64,000 bases of DNA from DASYAN01 sp963727755 (GTDB taxonomy: Bacteria > Chloroflexota > Ktedonobacteria > Ktedonobacterales > Ktedonobacteraceae): the NCBI GenBank assembly GCA_963727755.1, contig CAVSHN010000016.1, positions 186,001 through 250,000 on the forward strand, written 5' to 3'. The position numbers and the translations under genes were made by a program. The notes below the pieces were generated by a model. The model saw only the letters and a list, made by a program, of their open reading frames with translations, did no database searches and was not told the DNA's origin. Every line of letters starts with the position of its first letter. The first letter of the stretch is position 1. Shown in pieces: positions 50,783 to 60,022 of the stretch.

Positions 50783-51712
50783 TTAGTGTGTTGAACACAT
50801 TGTGGCTTGATAGTATTTACTTGCGGGGACATGGCCCACGAAAGGGACAATAAAGCGCGTAGCCACCACCACCTTTGCCAAATCAACCCCAGTTTGAATG
50901 CCCATGCCATGCAACATGTAAAGGAGGTCTTCAGTAGCAAGATTCCCTGCCGCGCCCGGAGCGTAGGGACAACCTCCGAGACCGCCAGCAGATGAGTCAA
51001 TAATATGCACACCCATCTGCAACGCCGCTAAGACGTTAGCAAGAGCCGTGCCACGGGTGTCATGAAAATGGACAGCCAACTGTCCAAGAGGGATTTTGCC
51101 ATTGACCACCAAGAGATCAAGTACATCAACAATTTGGTTAGGTGTGGCTACTCCAATCGTGTCGCCAAGCGAAAGTTCATCTACACCCAACTCTAGCAAG
51201 CTCTCTACTACGGCAAGCACCTTTCTCGAGTCTACATTCCTCTCATAGGGACAGCCAAAAACGGTCGAAATATAGCCACGCACAGGGATCGCTTCCTGCT
51301 TCGCTAATGCGATAACAGGACGAAAGTTTGCTAGGCTCTCAGCAATAGTCGCATTGATATTATGTCGGGTGAAGCTTTCGCTAGCTGCTGTAAAGACTGC
51401 AATAGAACGTGCCCCAGCAGCAAGGGCACGTTGCATACCTTTTAGATTTGGCACCAAGACAGGATATGCAGTGGAGGGACACTGCGTTAAACCTGCCATC
51501 ACAGCATCAGCATCACTAAGTTGAGGAATTGCACGTGGGCTGACAAATGAAGTAGCCTCAACAACAGGTAAACCCGCTTCGGCTAATAATTGGATAAATT
51601 GGATCTTCTGCTCCGTTGGGATCGGCATCTTTTCGTTCTGCAAACCATCACGTGGGCCTACCTCTACAATCCGCACGGCTGCTGGCAGATTGGCAAATGG
51701 TGATACCATCAC
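50783..51712 (-). CDS. mvaB: Hydroxymethylglutaryl-CoA lyase
   Basis: The intact 309-aa enzyme cleaves HMG-CoA to acetyl-CoA and acetoacetate, the last step of leucine breakdown. It has the HMGL-like barrel opening VEVGPRDGLQNE (metal/substrate Asp), the metal-binding HFHDTRG, and the family signature SSAGGLGGCPYAPGAAGNLATED with the active-site Cys. It follows the CNNM-like gene on the same strand by 10 bp, so it is probably in the same operon, though the functions are unrelated. Start GTG/ATG: ATG 51712 with a weak upstream AAGGCAT; alternative starts are at MVS within a few codons. Confidence 0.92.
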   Translation of the reverse strand: MMVSPFANLPAAVRIVEVGPRDGLQNEKMPIPTEQKIQFIQLLAEAGLPVVEATSFVSPRAIPQLSDADAVMAGLTQCPSTAYPVLVPNLKGMQRALAAGARSIAVFTAASESFTRHNINATIAESLANFRPVIALAKQEAIPVRGYISTVFGCPYERNVDSRKVLAVVESLLELGVDELSLGDTIGVATPNQIVDVLDLLVVNGKIPLGQLAVHFHDTRGTALANVLAALQMGVHIIDSSAGGLGGCPYAPGAAGNLATEDLLYMLHGMGIQTGVDLAKVVVATRFIVPFVGHVPASKYYQATMCSTH

Positions 51713-51722
51713 TTATGCCTTT

Positions 51723-53156
51723 CTAGACCTTATAGCGCGAAGCCTCCGACTGATGATTAATCTGATGGGCATGCGGCTCACGTTCTTCAAGAGAAGGTAG
51801 CATCAATAGCTTCTGACTATCAGTTTTTTTCTCAACTTCTGGAGGATGGCGTTGCACACTAATTTTCGTGATACGCCGACCTCGTTTAGCCAACACCGTA
51901 AAGGTTACATGATCGAAAGTGACAGCATCACCTGTGTTGGGGATCTTATCGAGCTGCGCATAGACGAAACCGCCTAGTGTTTCATAGTCTGTATCCTTCA
52001 GATTCATGTCCATCAGCTCGTTAAAATCATCGATACTCACCTTAGCATCAAAGATATATTCATCTTCGCTAACATTCTCATATAACTTCTCTTCCTTGTC
52101 ATACTCGTCCTGAATATCGCCAACGATCTCCTCAACTAGATCCTCAATGGTTACGAGGCCAGCAATCGAGCCATATTCATCAACTACCATGACAATATGC
52201 ATACGACTCTGACGGATTTCACGCAGGAGGTCATCAAGTTTCTTGGTTTCCGGCACGAAGTATGCAGGCCGGACAAGATCACGGATAGGCAGAGTATCAT
52301 GACCATCGCGCATTTGCTTGAGCATATCTTTAGTGTAAAGGATGCCTATAATTTCATCAATTCCTGCGTTTTCCTCATAGACAGGAATGCGCGAGAGGCC
52401 ACCCTGCAATGCAACATCTACCGCTTCCGTTACCGTCGCATCACTCGACAAGGTGACCATATCAATACGCGGTATCATCACCTCACGCACCGTCGTATCA
52501 GCGAACTCGAAGATACTATGAATCATTTCAGTCTCTTCCTCTTCGAGCACTCCCTCTTCCTCACCAACTGTCACCAGCAAGCGCAACTCTTCTTCAGTCA
52601 CAAAAGGCCCACGATGCTTGGCCTGCCCTCCCATCATCGAGACAAAGATAGAGGTAATTGCACTGAGAAACCAAACTACCGGGCGAAGAAGCCAGACTGC
52701 TCCTCGCACAGGCTTCACCAACGCACGTGCCCAACCCAATGGATTTTGCACAGCCGCAGTCTTAGGAGTAATTTCGCAGAAAATGAGCACAAAGAGCGAG
52801 AGAAAGACGGAGGAAAGTAATTCTCCCCAGCTTGCGAAGAGGCGCAACGCTAACGTTGTTGCCATACTGGAGGCTACAATCACAGCCACACTATTAAAAA
52901 CTAAAATCGTCGCCAGAAAGCTATTAGGCATTGCCAGGAGTTGCTCAATACTAGCTGCTCGCTTATCGCCTTCTTCAACCAGATTCTTCAATTTGATCCG
53001 ACTAATTGAAGTAAGAGCCGTTTCAGCAGCCGCGGCCACCGCACAAATGATCAAGGCAACAAGCATGATCAGCAATTGGAGCCAAGCTTCCGCATCCCAT
53101 TGTGACATATGAGAACTTAAGCTGGCTGCTGAACTAGCTAAGCCAGGGCCATCCAT
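51723..53156 (-). CDS. CNNM/CorC-type transporter (DUF21, CBS pair, CorC_HlyC)
   Basis: The 477-aa protein has the three usual parts. A DUF21 membrane domain (residues about 20-200; AAETALTSISRIKLKNLVEEG and ITPKTAA) is followed by a CBS pair (about 220-345; REVMIPRIDMVTL, ILYTKDML, VVDEYGSIAGLVTIEDLVEEIVG) and a C-terminal CorC_HlyC domain (about 360-440). Members are magnesium or cobalt transporters or related 'hemolysin family' proteins. It lies 11 bp after glmU, so they are likely co-transcribed. The gene is intact. Confidence 0.9.
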   Translation of the reverse strand: MDGPGLASSAASLSSHMSQWDAEAWLQLLIMLVALIICAVAAAAETALTSISRIKLKNLVEEGDKRAASIEQLLAMPNSFLATILVFNSVAVIVASSMATTLALRLFASWGELLSSVFLSLFVLIFCEITPKTAAVQNPLGWARALVKPVRGAVWLLRPVVWFLSAITSIFVSMMGGQAKHRGPFVTEEELRLLVTVGEEEGVLEEEETEMIHSIFEFADTTVREVMIPRIDMVTLSSDATVTEAVDVALQGGLSRIPVYEENAGIDEIIGILYTKDMLKQMRDGHDTLPIRDLVRPAYFVPETKKLDDLLREIRQSRMHIVMVVDEYGSIAGLVTIEDLVEEIVGDIQDEYDKEEKLYENVSEDEYIFDAKVSIDDFNELMDMNLKDTDYETLGGFVYAQLDKIPNTGDAVTFDHVTFTVLAKRGRRITKISVQRHPPEVEKKTDSQKLLMLPSLEEREPHAHQINHQSEASRYKV

Positions 53157-53167
53157 AACAGCAACAC

Positions 53168-54582
53168 CTATTCTTTCTCGCTATCCTCTGCTGGTTGAAG
53201 CATACGCAACATACGCGCAGGGACACCGACTACCAATGAATGAGGTGAGACATCCTTTCTTACAACAGCTCCAGCCCCTGTATAGGCATGATTGCCAACC
53301 GTGACAGGCGCCACGAGCGTCGTATCACACCCGATAAAAGCGTCATCACCAATAATCGTGTGATGTTTGTCTTTTCCATCATAGTTAGAGGTAATAACAC
53401 CAGCCGCAATATTCACGCGCGAACCAACAGTTGCATCACCAATATAGCTAAAGTGATGCATATCCGTCTCAGGCCCAATATACGAGTTCTTAACTTCACC
53501 AAAGTTGCCCATCCGTACACCGCGTGCCAAATGAGCACCCGCACGACAATGACTGAAAGGGCCTATCCTGACATCGTCTTCAACCGTTGTTTCTTCTAGC
53601 ACTGAATGCTGTATTATACAACGATCCCCGATTACTGACCGATCAATGGTTGCACCTGGCCCGATCCGACACCAGGAACCTATAGTGGTTTTGCCAGTTA
53701 GCATCGTACCAGGAAGGATAACGGCATCTGAAGCAATTTCAACTTCCTCATGTATATAGGTCGTTGCAGGATCAATGATAGTTACCCCAGCGTACATATG
53801 ACGCTCCAGAATACGACGCCGCACAATCTGCTCAGCCTCAGCCAACTGAACACGATTGTTTACCCCAATGGTCTCCTCAAGCGAACCTTGGACGGTGGCA
53901 ATCGGGAGTTCCTGAGCAGCCGCGATCGCAACTAGATCCGTCAGATAGTACTCACCAGCAGGATTGCGCGGCAAAGTCTGCAATGTAGACCATAGCCAAG
54001 CACGATCGAAGCAATACACGCCCGCGTTGACTTCTTGAATACGCAATTGCTCGCTAGTAGCACGTTTGACTTCGACAATCTCACGTACATGCCCCTGAGC
54101 ATCACGCACCACTCGTCCATAATCAGAGGACTGATCAGTGGAAGCAGTCAAGAATGTCACAACTGCACGGCTCTTGAGGTGCTCAGCAACAACACTGGCC
54201 AGTACTTCACTTCGTAGCAGGGGAGTATCACCATAGCAGACTAACACTGTTTGCGGTTGAGGTTCCAATGTATCAACAACACTGCGGGCCATTAATACAG
54301 CATGACCAGTCCCCAATTGTTCAGGTTGGATGGCGTAAAGACAACGATGGCCAAAAGCTGCTGCAACTTGTTCACTCTCATGACCAAGCACCACAATGGG
54401 ATAATGAGGCGATATGGTATCTCGTAGAGCCGCAAAAGCAGTGGTTTCGGGGATAGCTTCAACGGATTTGAGTACATGAGCTAATAGTGGCAGACCAGCC
54501 AGAGGATGGAGCATTTTGGCAATGTTGAACGCATCCGAGTACCCTTGCCAGCTGCAAGGACGACGGTCGCATATGTATTCAT
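53168..54582 (-). CDS. glmU: Bifunctional GlmU (GlcNAc-1-P uridyltransferase/GlcN-1-P acetyltransferase), one frame break
   Basis: GlmU makes UDP-GlcNAc for peptidoglycan. ATG 54582 begins MNTYATVVLAAGKGTRM, the nucleotide-binding G-x-G-T-R-M motif. At 54513 the run AAAA should be AAAAA, after which MLHPLAGLPLLAHVL continues. Other marks are VCYGDTPLLRSEV (metal Asp) and EVNAGVYCF. The C-terminal left-handed beta helix contains GPFSHCRAGAHLARGVRMGNFGEVK, SYIGDATVGSRVNIAAG and NYDGKDKH. About 470 aa, normal. Because the gene is normally essential, the break is almost surely a sequencing error. Confidence 0.92.
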
Positions 54583-54697
54583 CGTTAAATGTGTAAACCC
54601 TTTTTTAGTTGGCTCTTGCTTCAGGGGAAACCTGCACCAGTCGGGACTGACTATCATTTCCACCTGTAACAGGTCGACATCATCTTACCCAAAAAGG

Positions 54698-54769
54698 CTT
54701 GGGCGCCAAGATTTCGAACTTGGGATTGCGGTTCCAAAGACCGCTGCCTTACCACTTGGCCATGCCCGA
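54698..54769 (-). tRNA. tRNA-Gln (anticodon TTG), slightly irregular
   Basis: The minus strand gives a D-arm GCCAAGTGGTAAGGC, anticodon stem GCGGT/ACCGC around loop CTTTGGA (anticodon TTG) and T-stem CCAAG/CTTGG. The T-loop has eight bases (TTCGAAAT), one A too many, and the acceptor has mismatches at pairs 2-71 and 7-66. A single-base error in the sequence is the simplest reason for the loop. It lies upstream of glmU on the same strand. Confidence 0.7.
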
Positions 54770-54874
54770 TCATAGATCAACCCACAGAACCACAGGCATG
54801 TTGCGATTATAACACGCTGCCAAAGATATTGACAAGACACCAAATGCAGTCTTGCAGTCTAATCTTTCCAAAAA

Positions 54875-55066
54875 TTACTTTTCCTCATTTCTCCTAATTT
54901 TCCGCCCCTCAACGAACTTCTCAAAATCATCGATACGGATACGAAGGACATTCCCAAAGCGGTATGCGCTCAATGATCCTTCACGGATATAAGTACGTAT
55001 GGTTTCTTCTTTTAAGCCAAGACGTTTCGCTACCTCTTCGACTGAGAGAAAATCTTTATCACTCAC
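54875..55066 (-). CDS. Excisionase/MerR-like helix-turn-helix protein
   Basis: The 63-aa protein is a single winged HTH of the excisionase type: LSVEEVAKRLGLKEETIRTYIREGSLSAYRFGNVLRI, followed by a basic tail (GRKIRRNEEK). Members either help phage or transposon excision or act as small regulators. No integrase gene is nearby, so a stand-alone regulator is as likely. ATG 55066 is preceded by AAAAGCAGGGTGCTGCCGTG. A palindrome at 55167-55184 lies about 100 bp upstream. Confidence 0.75.
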   Translation of the reverse strand: MSDKDFLSVEEVAKRLGLKEETIRTYIREGSLSAYRFGNVLRIRIDDFEKFVEGRKIRRNEEK

Positions 55067-55166
55067 GGCAGCACCCTGCTTTTCTGGTAATTATAAGCCT
55101 AGACACAAATCCACGTCAATATGCCTTGACTGATAGAGAAAAAACAATATATACTAGGACTAACAA

Positions 55167-55184
55167 GTAAGAACTAGTACTTAC
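55167..55184. promoter_or_regulatory. Palindrome upstream of the HTH gene
   Basis: GTAAGAACTAGTACTTAC is an 18-bp near-perfect palindrome (one mismatched pair), about 100 bp upstream of the HTH gene. It could be its own operator. Confidence 0.45.
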
Positions 55185-55472
55185 AAGCCTTTATCTATTT
55201 CCATCGATATCAACTAGCTAGCGGAAGTAATAACTTAGCCAAACAAGTAACAACACAAGCTTTCAGGAACGGTATGTCCTGGGGATGAAAGGGTATCTCT
55301 CGCGGTAACTTGCACGTTGAACAGATGGAAGAAGGCATTGCAGGGACTATCCAAAACCTGATTGACAATCGTATTGAGAAGCTGCTTCGTCAGCATATCA
55401 GTATTGTTCTATGCTTGATCACCCCGAGGTTTTTACCATACTAGCCAGAGGAAACTGATGCCCTTCAAAGAC

Positions 55473-55510
55473 AGAAGCCGCTTTTTGAGACGTATTAAAA
55501 AGTGGCTTCT
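55473..55510 (+). terminator. Stem-loop in the gene-poor stretch 55067-55860
   Basis: AGAAGCCGCTTTTT pairs with AAAAAGTGGCTTCT around a ~10-nt loop, then TTTCT. It resembles a terminator. The surrounding ~790 bases hold only a short frame at 55325 (about 39 codons, containing IAGTIQNLIDNRIEKLL), too short to judge. Confidence 0.55.
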
Positions 55511-55860
55511 TTCTGGCCTCTGCTAATCTTCACTGAGTGTGCTTTCTCTACATGAATTGAGTAGTCTCTTTTTGCCTTCGAAGACGTGTATTTAATATGA
55601 TGGAAGGTCCCTATTAGAAGCAGGAAAAGATTTTTCCTTCTATTTTTCTATAATAGAAGTTTTTAAATACTTTTTCCTCTCCTTCCTCTAAGAGGGAATT
55701 TCTCATTTGGAAGTTATAGAGATGCTCTCACCTCTTATTCAGATGATATCAGCAGCTAGGAAGGAAAAAACAGCTGAAAATCATAAATAAAATAGACGAC
55801 GTAGATACAGGTAAATACGAAACGAGTGTAGATAAAATCCTTTCTGGCATACATACAAAA

Positions 55861-57108
55861 ATGGAAGGCGGACACTCTCTAGCTAATCCACGTCGTAAGT
55901 TTTGGTGGATCATTGGTCCAGGATTACTCTCGGGCACGTCAGGCAACGATCCATCAGCCATTACAGCCTACGCAGCAGATGGAGCCATTGCAGGTTACGG
56001 ACATCTCTGGTTGATACTCTTGTCCACTCTATTCTATCAAGCAGTCCAATTTGCATGTGCCAAGATTGGGCGCATCAGCCAGCAAGGACTACCATCGCTC
56101 CTACGTGAACACTATGGACGACCGGTAGCCGTTCTCGCCTCCCTTTTGCTCATCATCACCAATGTCACACTCATTGGGGCTGATCTGGTAGCCATCGGGA
56201 GCGGAATGCAGTTGATCACAGGGATCTCGTATGTCTGGTTTGTAGGACCAGCTGGTGTCTTACTATGGTATCTGACTGTCTATTACGACTTTGAGGCTTT
56301 CAAAAAAACCTTCCTCTTCATGAGCCTAGTGTTTACCGCTTATATCCTGACCTCCTTCGTCTCCCATGTGGACTGGAAGGCAGCTCTGATGTATACATGC
56401 ATACCACATCTTGATTTCACGTTTAATAGCATTAGTAGCGCAGTGGCATTGCTCGGGGCAACGATTTCTCCCTATTCAATGTTCTGGCAGGCACAAGGGG
56501 AAACCGAGCAGCAACGTTTCGGATCACTCAAGCAGCAAGTGCATGCAACGAAGATTGATGTGACCAGCGGCACCGTTAGCGGGAATCTGGTGGCATATTT
56601 TATCGTCATCAGTACCTGCGCCACACTCTATACGCATCATCTGACGGTCACAACGGCAGCACAAGCGGCACAAGCACTCGAACCCCTGGCTGGTCCTCTG
56701 GCAGGCTATCTCTTTGCACTTGGCTTGATTGGATCAGGACTTGTCGCCATCCCAGTACTGTTAGTTAGCACCTCTTATGCAGTTGTAGGTGCCGCAGGCT
56801 GGCCGTCGGGCCTCTCAAAGTGTCTTTCACAAGCTAGGGGCTTCTACTTCACCCTTACCTGTGCATTAGTAATCGGCCTGCTTATAGCGCTACTAAAGGT
56901 CGATCCCATTCAATTGATCTTCTGGGCTAATGTGATCGCTGCAACTATGGCTCCTCCGCTAGTCATTGCCATTTTGATGATTGGCAATAACCGAACGATT
57001 ATGAGGGATCAACGCTTGAGCTTACTTCATAACGTTGGGTTAGTGCTGATCACCTTGATCTTGATCGGTGCTCTCGCACTGTTACTTTACAGCATGGCAA
57101 CTGGCTAG
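55861..57108 (+). CDS. NRAMP family divalent metal transporter
   Basis: The 415-aa protein has about eleven spans. The first-span metal motif reads SGNDPSAITAY in place of the usual DPGN (Asp kept, Asn replaced by Ser/Ala). The sixth-span region is GATISPYSMFWQAQGETEQ, where the canonical MPH motif is replaced. These changes fit the divergent NRAMP-related clade rather than classical manganese MntH, so its cargo (perhaps Mg or Al-like) is uncertain. ATG 55861 has no clear ribosome site; the frame stays open ~40 codons upstream without another ATG. It lies alone, with gaps of several hundred bases on both sides. Confidence 0.82.
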   Translation: MEGGHSLANPRRKFWWIIGPGLLSGTSGNDPSAITAYAADGAIAGYGHLWLILLSTLFYQAVQFACAKIGRISQQGLPSLLREHYGRPVAVLASLLLIITNVTLIGADLVAIGSGMQLITGISYVWFVGPAGVLLWYLTVYYDFEAFKKTFLFMSLVFTAYILTSFVSHVDWKAALMYTCIPHLDFTFNSISSAVALLGATISPYSMFWQAQGETEQQRFGSLKQQVHATKIDVTSGTVSGNLVAYFIVISTCATLYTHHLTVTTAAQAAQALEPLAGPLAGYLFALGLIGSGLVAIPVLLVSTSYAVVGAAGWPSGLSKCLSQARGFYFTLTCALVIGLLIALLKVDPIQLIFWANVIAATMAPPLVIAILMIGNNRTIMRDQRLSLLHNVGLVLITLILIGALALLLYSMATG

Positions 57109-57527
57109 GATGGACCTTGAGCTTAGGGACACTCCCAGGATTTTAATTGTCCCACTTTGGCTGATTGGTCTGTGATAATTAATTAGTTTGAAGCCCCTTA
57201 GCTTTCCTCCCCTCCCTTCTCCAGTCACATGAACATGCCTTCTATCTGACATACGTACAAGATATGATATAGCCAAAAATGGCTATTTTTTGGGCCTCCG
57301 TCCGACGCACATCGCATTATTTTTATGCTACACTTGGGATAGACGCTCGTTATGTCGTTTTTGATACACTCTCCCTCGTAGCCCGTCTTTGTTTTTGTAG
57401 ATTTGTCCATAATAATGCATTTCCGTATCACCGTCTCTTTATTGCTCCCCACATATCCCAACAGGCACATAACAACTATATACTCTTTTGCACGGAGCAG
57501 AGGAGTTAGAACAAAAGGAGCATTAAA
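57109..57527. other. Gene-free region between NRAMP and CHAP genes
   Basis: These 419 bases hold no convincing gene. The inverted run CCAAAAATGGC...TTTTTTGG near 57272-57296 may be a terminator for the NRAMP gene. The AAAAGGAG ribosome site of the CHAP gene is at its end. Confidence 0.45.
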
Positions 57528-58424
57528 TTGGAAAAAAGAAGTACATTTAGCAAAAAAGAAACTGTAGAAAGTCAATCGGAGAAGAAAAACAGTAGCAAAT
57601 CACAAGATAGTAGCAGCTTCTATGACCGCATGAAGAACGGTCTTGGTGTTGCCTCGATAGGCGCATACGCGGCATTGAAGGTAACGACAGCGGTTTTTGC
57701 TGTGCAATCGGGCTTTGGGATAGGCCGTGTCGAAGGTTTCTCAGCCCCAGGGAATGGCACGGAGCTGCAAGCACTTTGTGACTACAATCTCAGCAAAGTT
57801 CCAGAGCACTTCGTTCAAAAAGATCAGCTAGATCATAATGAGAAGCAAATGCAGGTATTGCGAGATGTGGTGGCCACGGCCAAGGAGAATCCTGAGTTTG
57901 CGAGGAAGCTGCTTGCAAAGGTAAGAGGGCAGGAGCGCAGACAGCTCGATGATGAGTGTCCTGTCGAAGTTACTTGTCCTGATTGTCGGTACCCTTACGA
58001 AAAATTGACCGTACAGGGATTTTTTGACAAATTTAGTGGGAAACGCATAAATTTTGATAATTGCTGTAGTGGTAATCAGAATTGTCAATGTGTGGATTTG
58101 GCACAAGAGTACAACCGAGACGTTGTTGGTGCAAACCAAAACCAAGAACTAAAAGGCAATGCGGTAGACATTTGGGATGATGGTAATTTTCCTGCCACGC
58201 TTTATACCAAAATAGCTAATACTCCAACGAATTTTCCCAATGAGGGTGATATCGTTATCTGGAATACCAGTATCGGCCCATACGGTCATATCGCTGTCTG
58301 TCAAAGCGCAGATGTAAATAAGTTTACAAGCTTTGACCAGAACTGGCCTAGTGAGAGTTACTGTCATCCTGTACAGCATGACTATACCGATGTTATTGGT
58401 TGGCTGAGACCAACAAAGCAATGA
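57528..58424 (+). CDS. CHAP-domain amidohydrolase with N-terminal anchor and zinc-like cysteines
   Basis: A TTG start at 57528 follows AAAAGGAG. The first ~45 residues are polar (KKETVESQSEKKNSSKS), followed by a weak hydrophobic span (GLGVASIGAYAALKVTTAVFAV). A linker follows, then a Cys-x-Cys-like cluster (CPVEVTCPDC). The C-terminal CHAP domain (about 180-298) has the catalytic Cys in NCQCVDLAQEYNR, the His in GPYGHIAVC and an ending VIGWLRP. CHAP enzymes cut peptide bonds in peptidoglycan. The lack of a clear signal peptide leaves it open whether it acts outside, or is a phage-lysin-like or contact-toxin enzyme. The gene is monocistronic and intact. Confidence 0.75.
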   Translation: MEKRSTFSKKETVESQSEKKNSSKSQDSSSFYDRMKNGLGVASIGAYAALKVTTAVFAVQSGFGIGRVEGFSAPGNGTELQALCDYNLSKVPEHFVQKDQLDHNEKQMQVLRDVVATAKENPEFARKLLAKVRGQERRQLDDECPVEVTCPDCRYPYEKLTVQGFFDKFSGKRINFDNCCSGNQNCQCVDLAQEYNRDVVGANQNQELKGNAVDIWDDGNFPATLYTKIANTPTNFPNEGDIVIWNTSIGPYGHIAVCQSADVNKFTSFDQNWPSESYCHPVQHDYTDVIGWLRPTKQ

Positions 58425-58545
58425 GAACGAGATGACGGAGTCTTGGTCAAGGACAATCCTAGTCGGGCGGGAACATTTGTGGAAAATGCTGTTCTGGGTC
58501 CCTCCACGAGGAGATGCCGTCTCTAGAACCTGACTGATGTAACGC

Positions 58546-58581
58546 AAACCTCGCCTGATCCTTGAGGTTGTGGCGAGGTTT
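58546..58581 (+). terminator. Strong hairpin after the CHAP gene
   Basis: AAACCTCGCC pairs perfectly with GGCGAGGTTT around a 16-nt loop. It is about 120 bp past the CHAP stop and has no T-run. The rest of the 58425-58784 gap shows nothing else. Confidence 0.55.
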
Positions 58582-58784
58582 GAGATGGTTAGTAGTATTT
58601 TGACCCATCTCGCGCACCAACTCTTCATCATCACCAAAATGTCTCTTTTTGCTTGAAGAAAAGTTCTGATTGATCAGGTATCCTATTTTCTAGATAGGAA
58701 TGAACTACCCTTGGTCCTGCAAGAAAGGCCTGCCTGTGGGGAGGAGAAAGTCAGAACAAGTCATATTCTACAATGAGGTGTCTA

Positions 58785-59840
58785 ATGTCTAACATCGAAG
58801 AAAATCGCTCTGCTCTTGAATCTCAATTCACGCGCCGCAGGGTTCTGATTGGTCTGGCCGCTACAGGAGGAGGAGTAGTAGCTGGTGGTAGCATCATGTG
58901 GTTGGCAACCTCGTCAAAACTCGCCCCTCATCTCACTCCAACTCCGACTCCACTTCCCCCAATAGGAACTCTGCTCTTCACGTATAATGGACATTCTGAG
59001 CCTGTGAATGCAGTAGCATGGTCGCCGGATGGCAAGCGCCTCGCCTCCGCCTATGGTTGGAATGGAACAGTGCTGGTGTGGGATGCTGTGGATGGGAACC
59101 ATGTATTCACCTATAAGAAACATTCTGGTAGTGGTGTGAGCGCAGTAGCATGGTCGCCAGATGGCAAACGCATCGCCTCTACCGCTGATGATACGGTGCA
59201 GGTATGGGATGCTACCGATGGAGGCCACGTCTTCACGCATCAGGGGCATTCTGGTCTGGTGAATGCAGTAGCATGGTCGCCAGATGGCAAGCGCCTCGCC
59301 TCCGGTTGTATATGTGCATTACAGGTGTGTAATGCAATAGATGGATTAAACGTTTTCACGTATAGCAAGGAATATATATGGGTGAATGCAGTAGCATGGT
59401 CGCCAGATGGCAAACGCATCGTCTCCGGTTCTACTGAAATGGGGGTGCAGGTATGGGATGCCACCGATGGAGGCCATGTATTCACGTATAATGGACATTC
59501 TAGTGGTGTGAATGCAGTAGCATGGTCGCCAGATGGCAAGCGCATCGCTTCGGGTTATTATCAGGAGATGCAGGTGTGGGATGCAGTCAATGGGGGGAAT
59601 GTCATTACCTATAATGGATATTATGATGATGTGTATGCAGTAGCATGGTCGCCAGATGGCAAGCGCATCGCCTCCGCTGGAGGTAAGACAGTGCAGGTGC
59701 GGGATGCCACCGATGGAGGCCATGCTTTCACGTATAAGGGGCATTCTGATGTAGTGAGTGCAGTAGCATGGTCGCCGGATAGCAAGCGCATTGCCTCTAG
59801 CTCTTATGACAAGACAGTGCAGGTATGGGTGGCGTCATGA
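58785..59840 (+). CDS. Tat-type WD40 repeat protein
   Basis: Start ATG 58785 has GAGG 6 bp upstream; a start at 58773 has none. The N-terminus has a twin-arginine-like stretch (FTRRRVLIGLAATGGG) and a hydrophobic core, then TPTPTPLPP. Residues about 60-350 are seven WD40 repeats, each with AVAWSPDGKR and (V/Q)VWDA. At DNA level the repeats share GCAGTAGCATGGTCGCC nearly unchanged, so they expanded recently. It is probably an exported beta-propeller binding protein. The partner is unknown. The next gene encodes a large membrane protein, 182 bp downstream. Confidence 0.85.
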   Translation: MSNIEENRSALESQFTRRRVLIGLAATGGGVVAGGSIMWLATSSKLAPHLTPTPTPLPPIGTLLFTYNGHSEPVNAVAWSPDGKRLASAYGWNGTVLVWDAVDGNHVFTYKKHSGSGVSAVAWSPDGKRIASTADDTVQVWDATDGGHVFTHQGHSGLVNAVAWSPDGKRLASGCICALQVCNAIDGLNVFTYSKEYIWVNAVAWSPDGKRIVSGSTEMGVQVWDATDGGHVFTYNGHSSGVNAVAWSPDGKRIASGYYQEMQVWDAVNGGNVITYNGYYDDVYAVAWSPDGKRIASAGGKTVQVRDATDGGHAFTYKGHSDVVSAVAWSPDSKRIASSSYDKTVQVWVAS

Positions 59841-60022
59841 GGGTGGGGGTGATTCGTTGCATATATTCACAAGCGAAATACGTAACCTTCTACGTAATTT
59901 ATCGGATGCACATCCCATCCCAGCACGCTACACTCTAATCAGAGGTCACGCTAATTAATGTGCTTCACTCGTCGCAAGCGATGAGGGCGAACTGTTTTTA
60001 CTCTGCCATCGGGAGAAGAGAC

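Noticed and set aside
59240..59744. Minus-strand frames with repeated peptides
   Set aside because: They are shadows of the WD40 DNA repeats.
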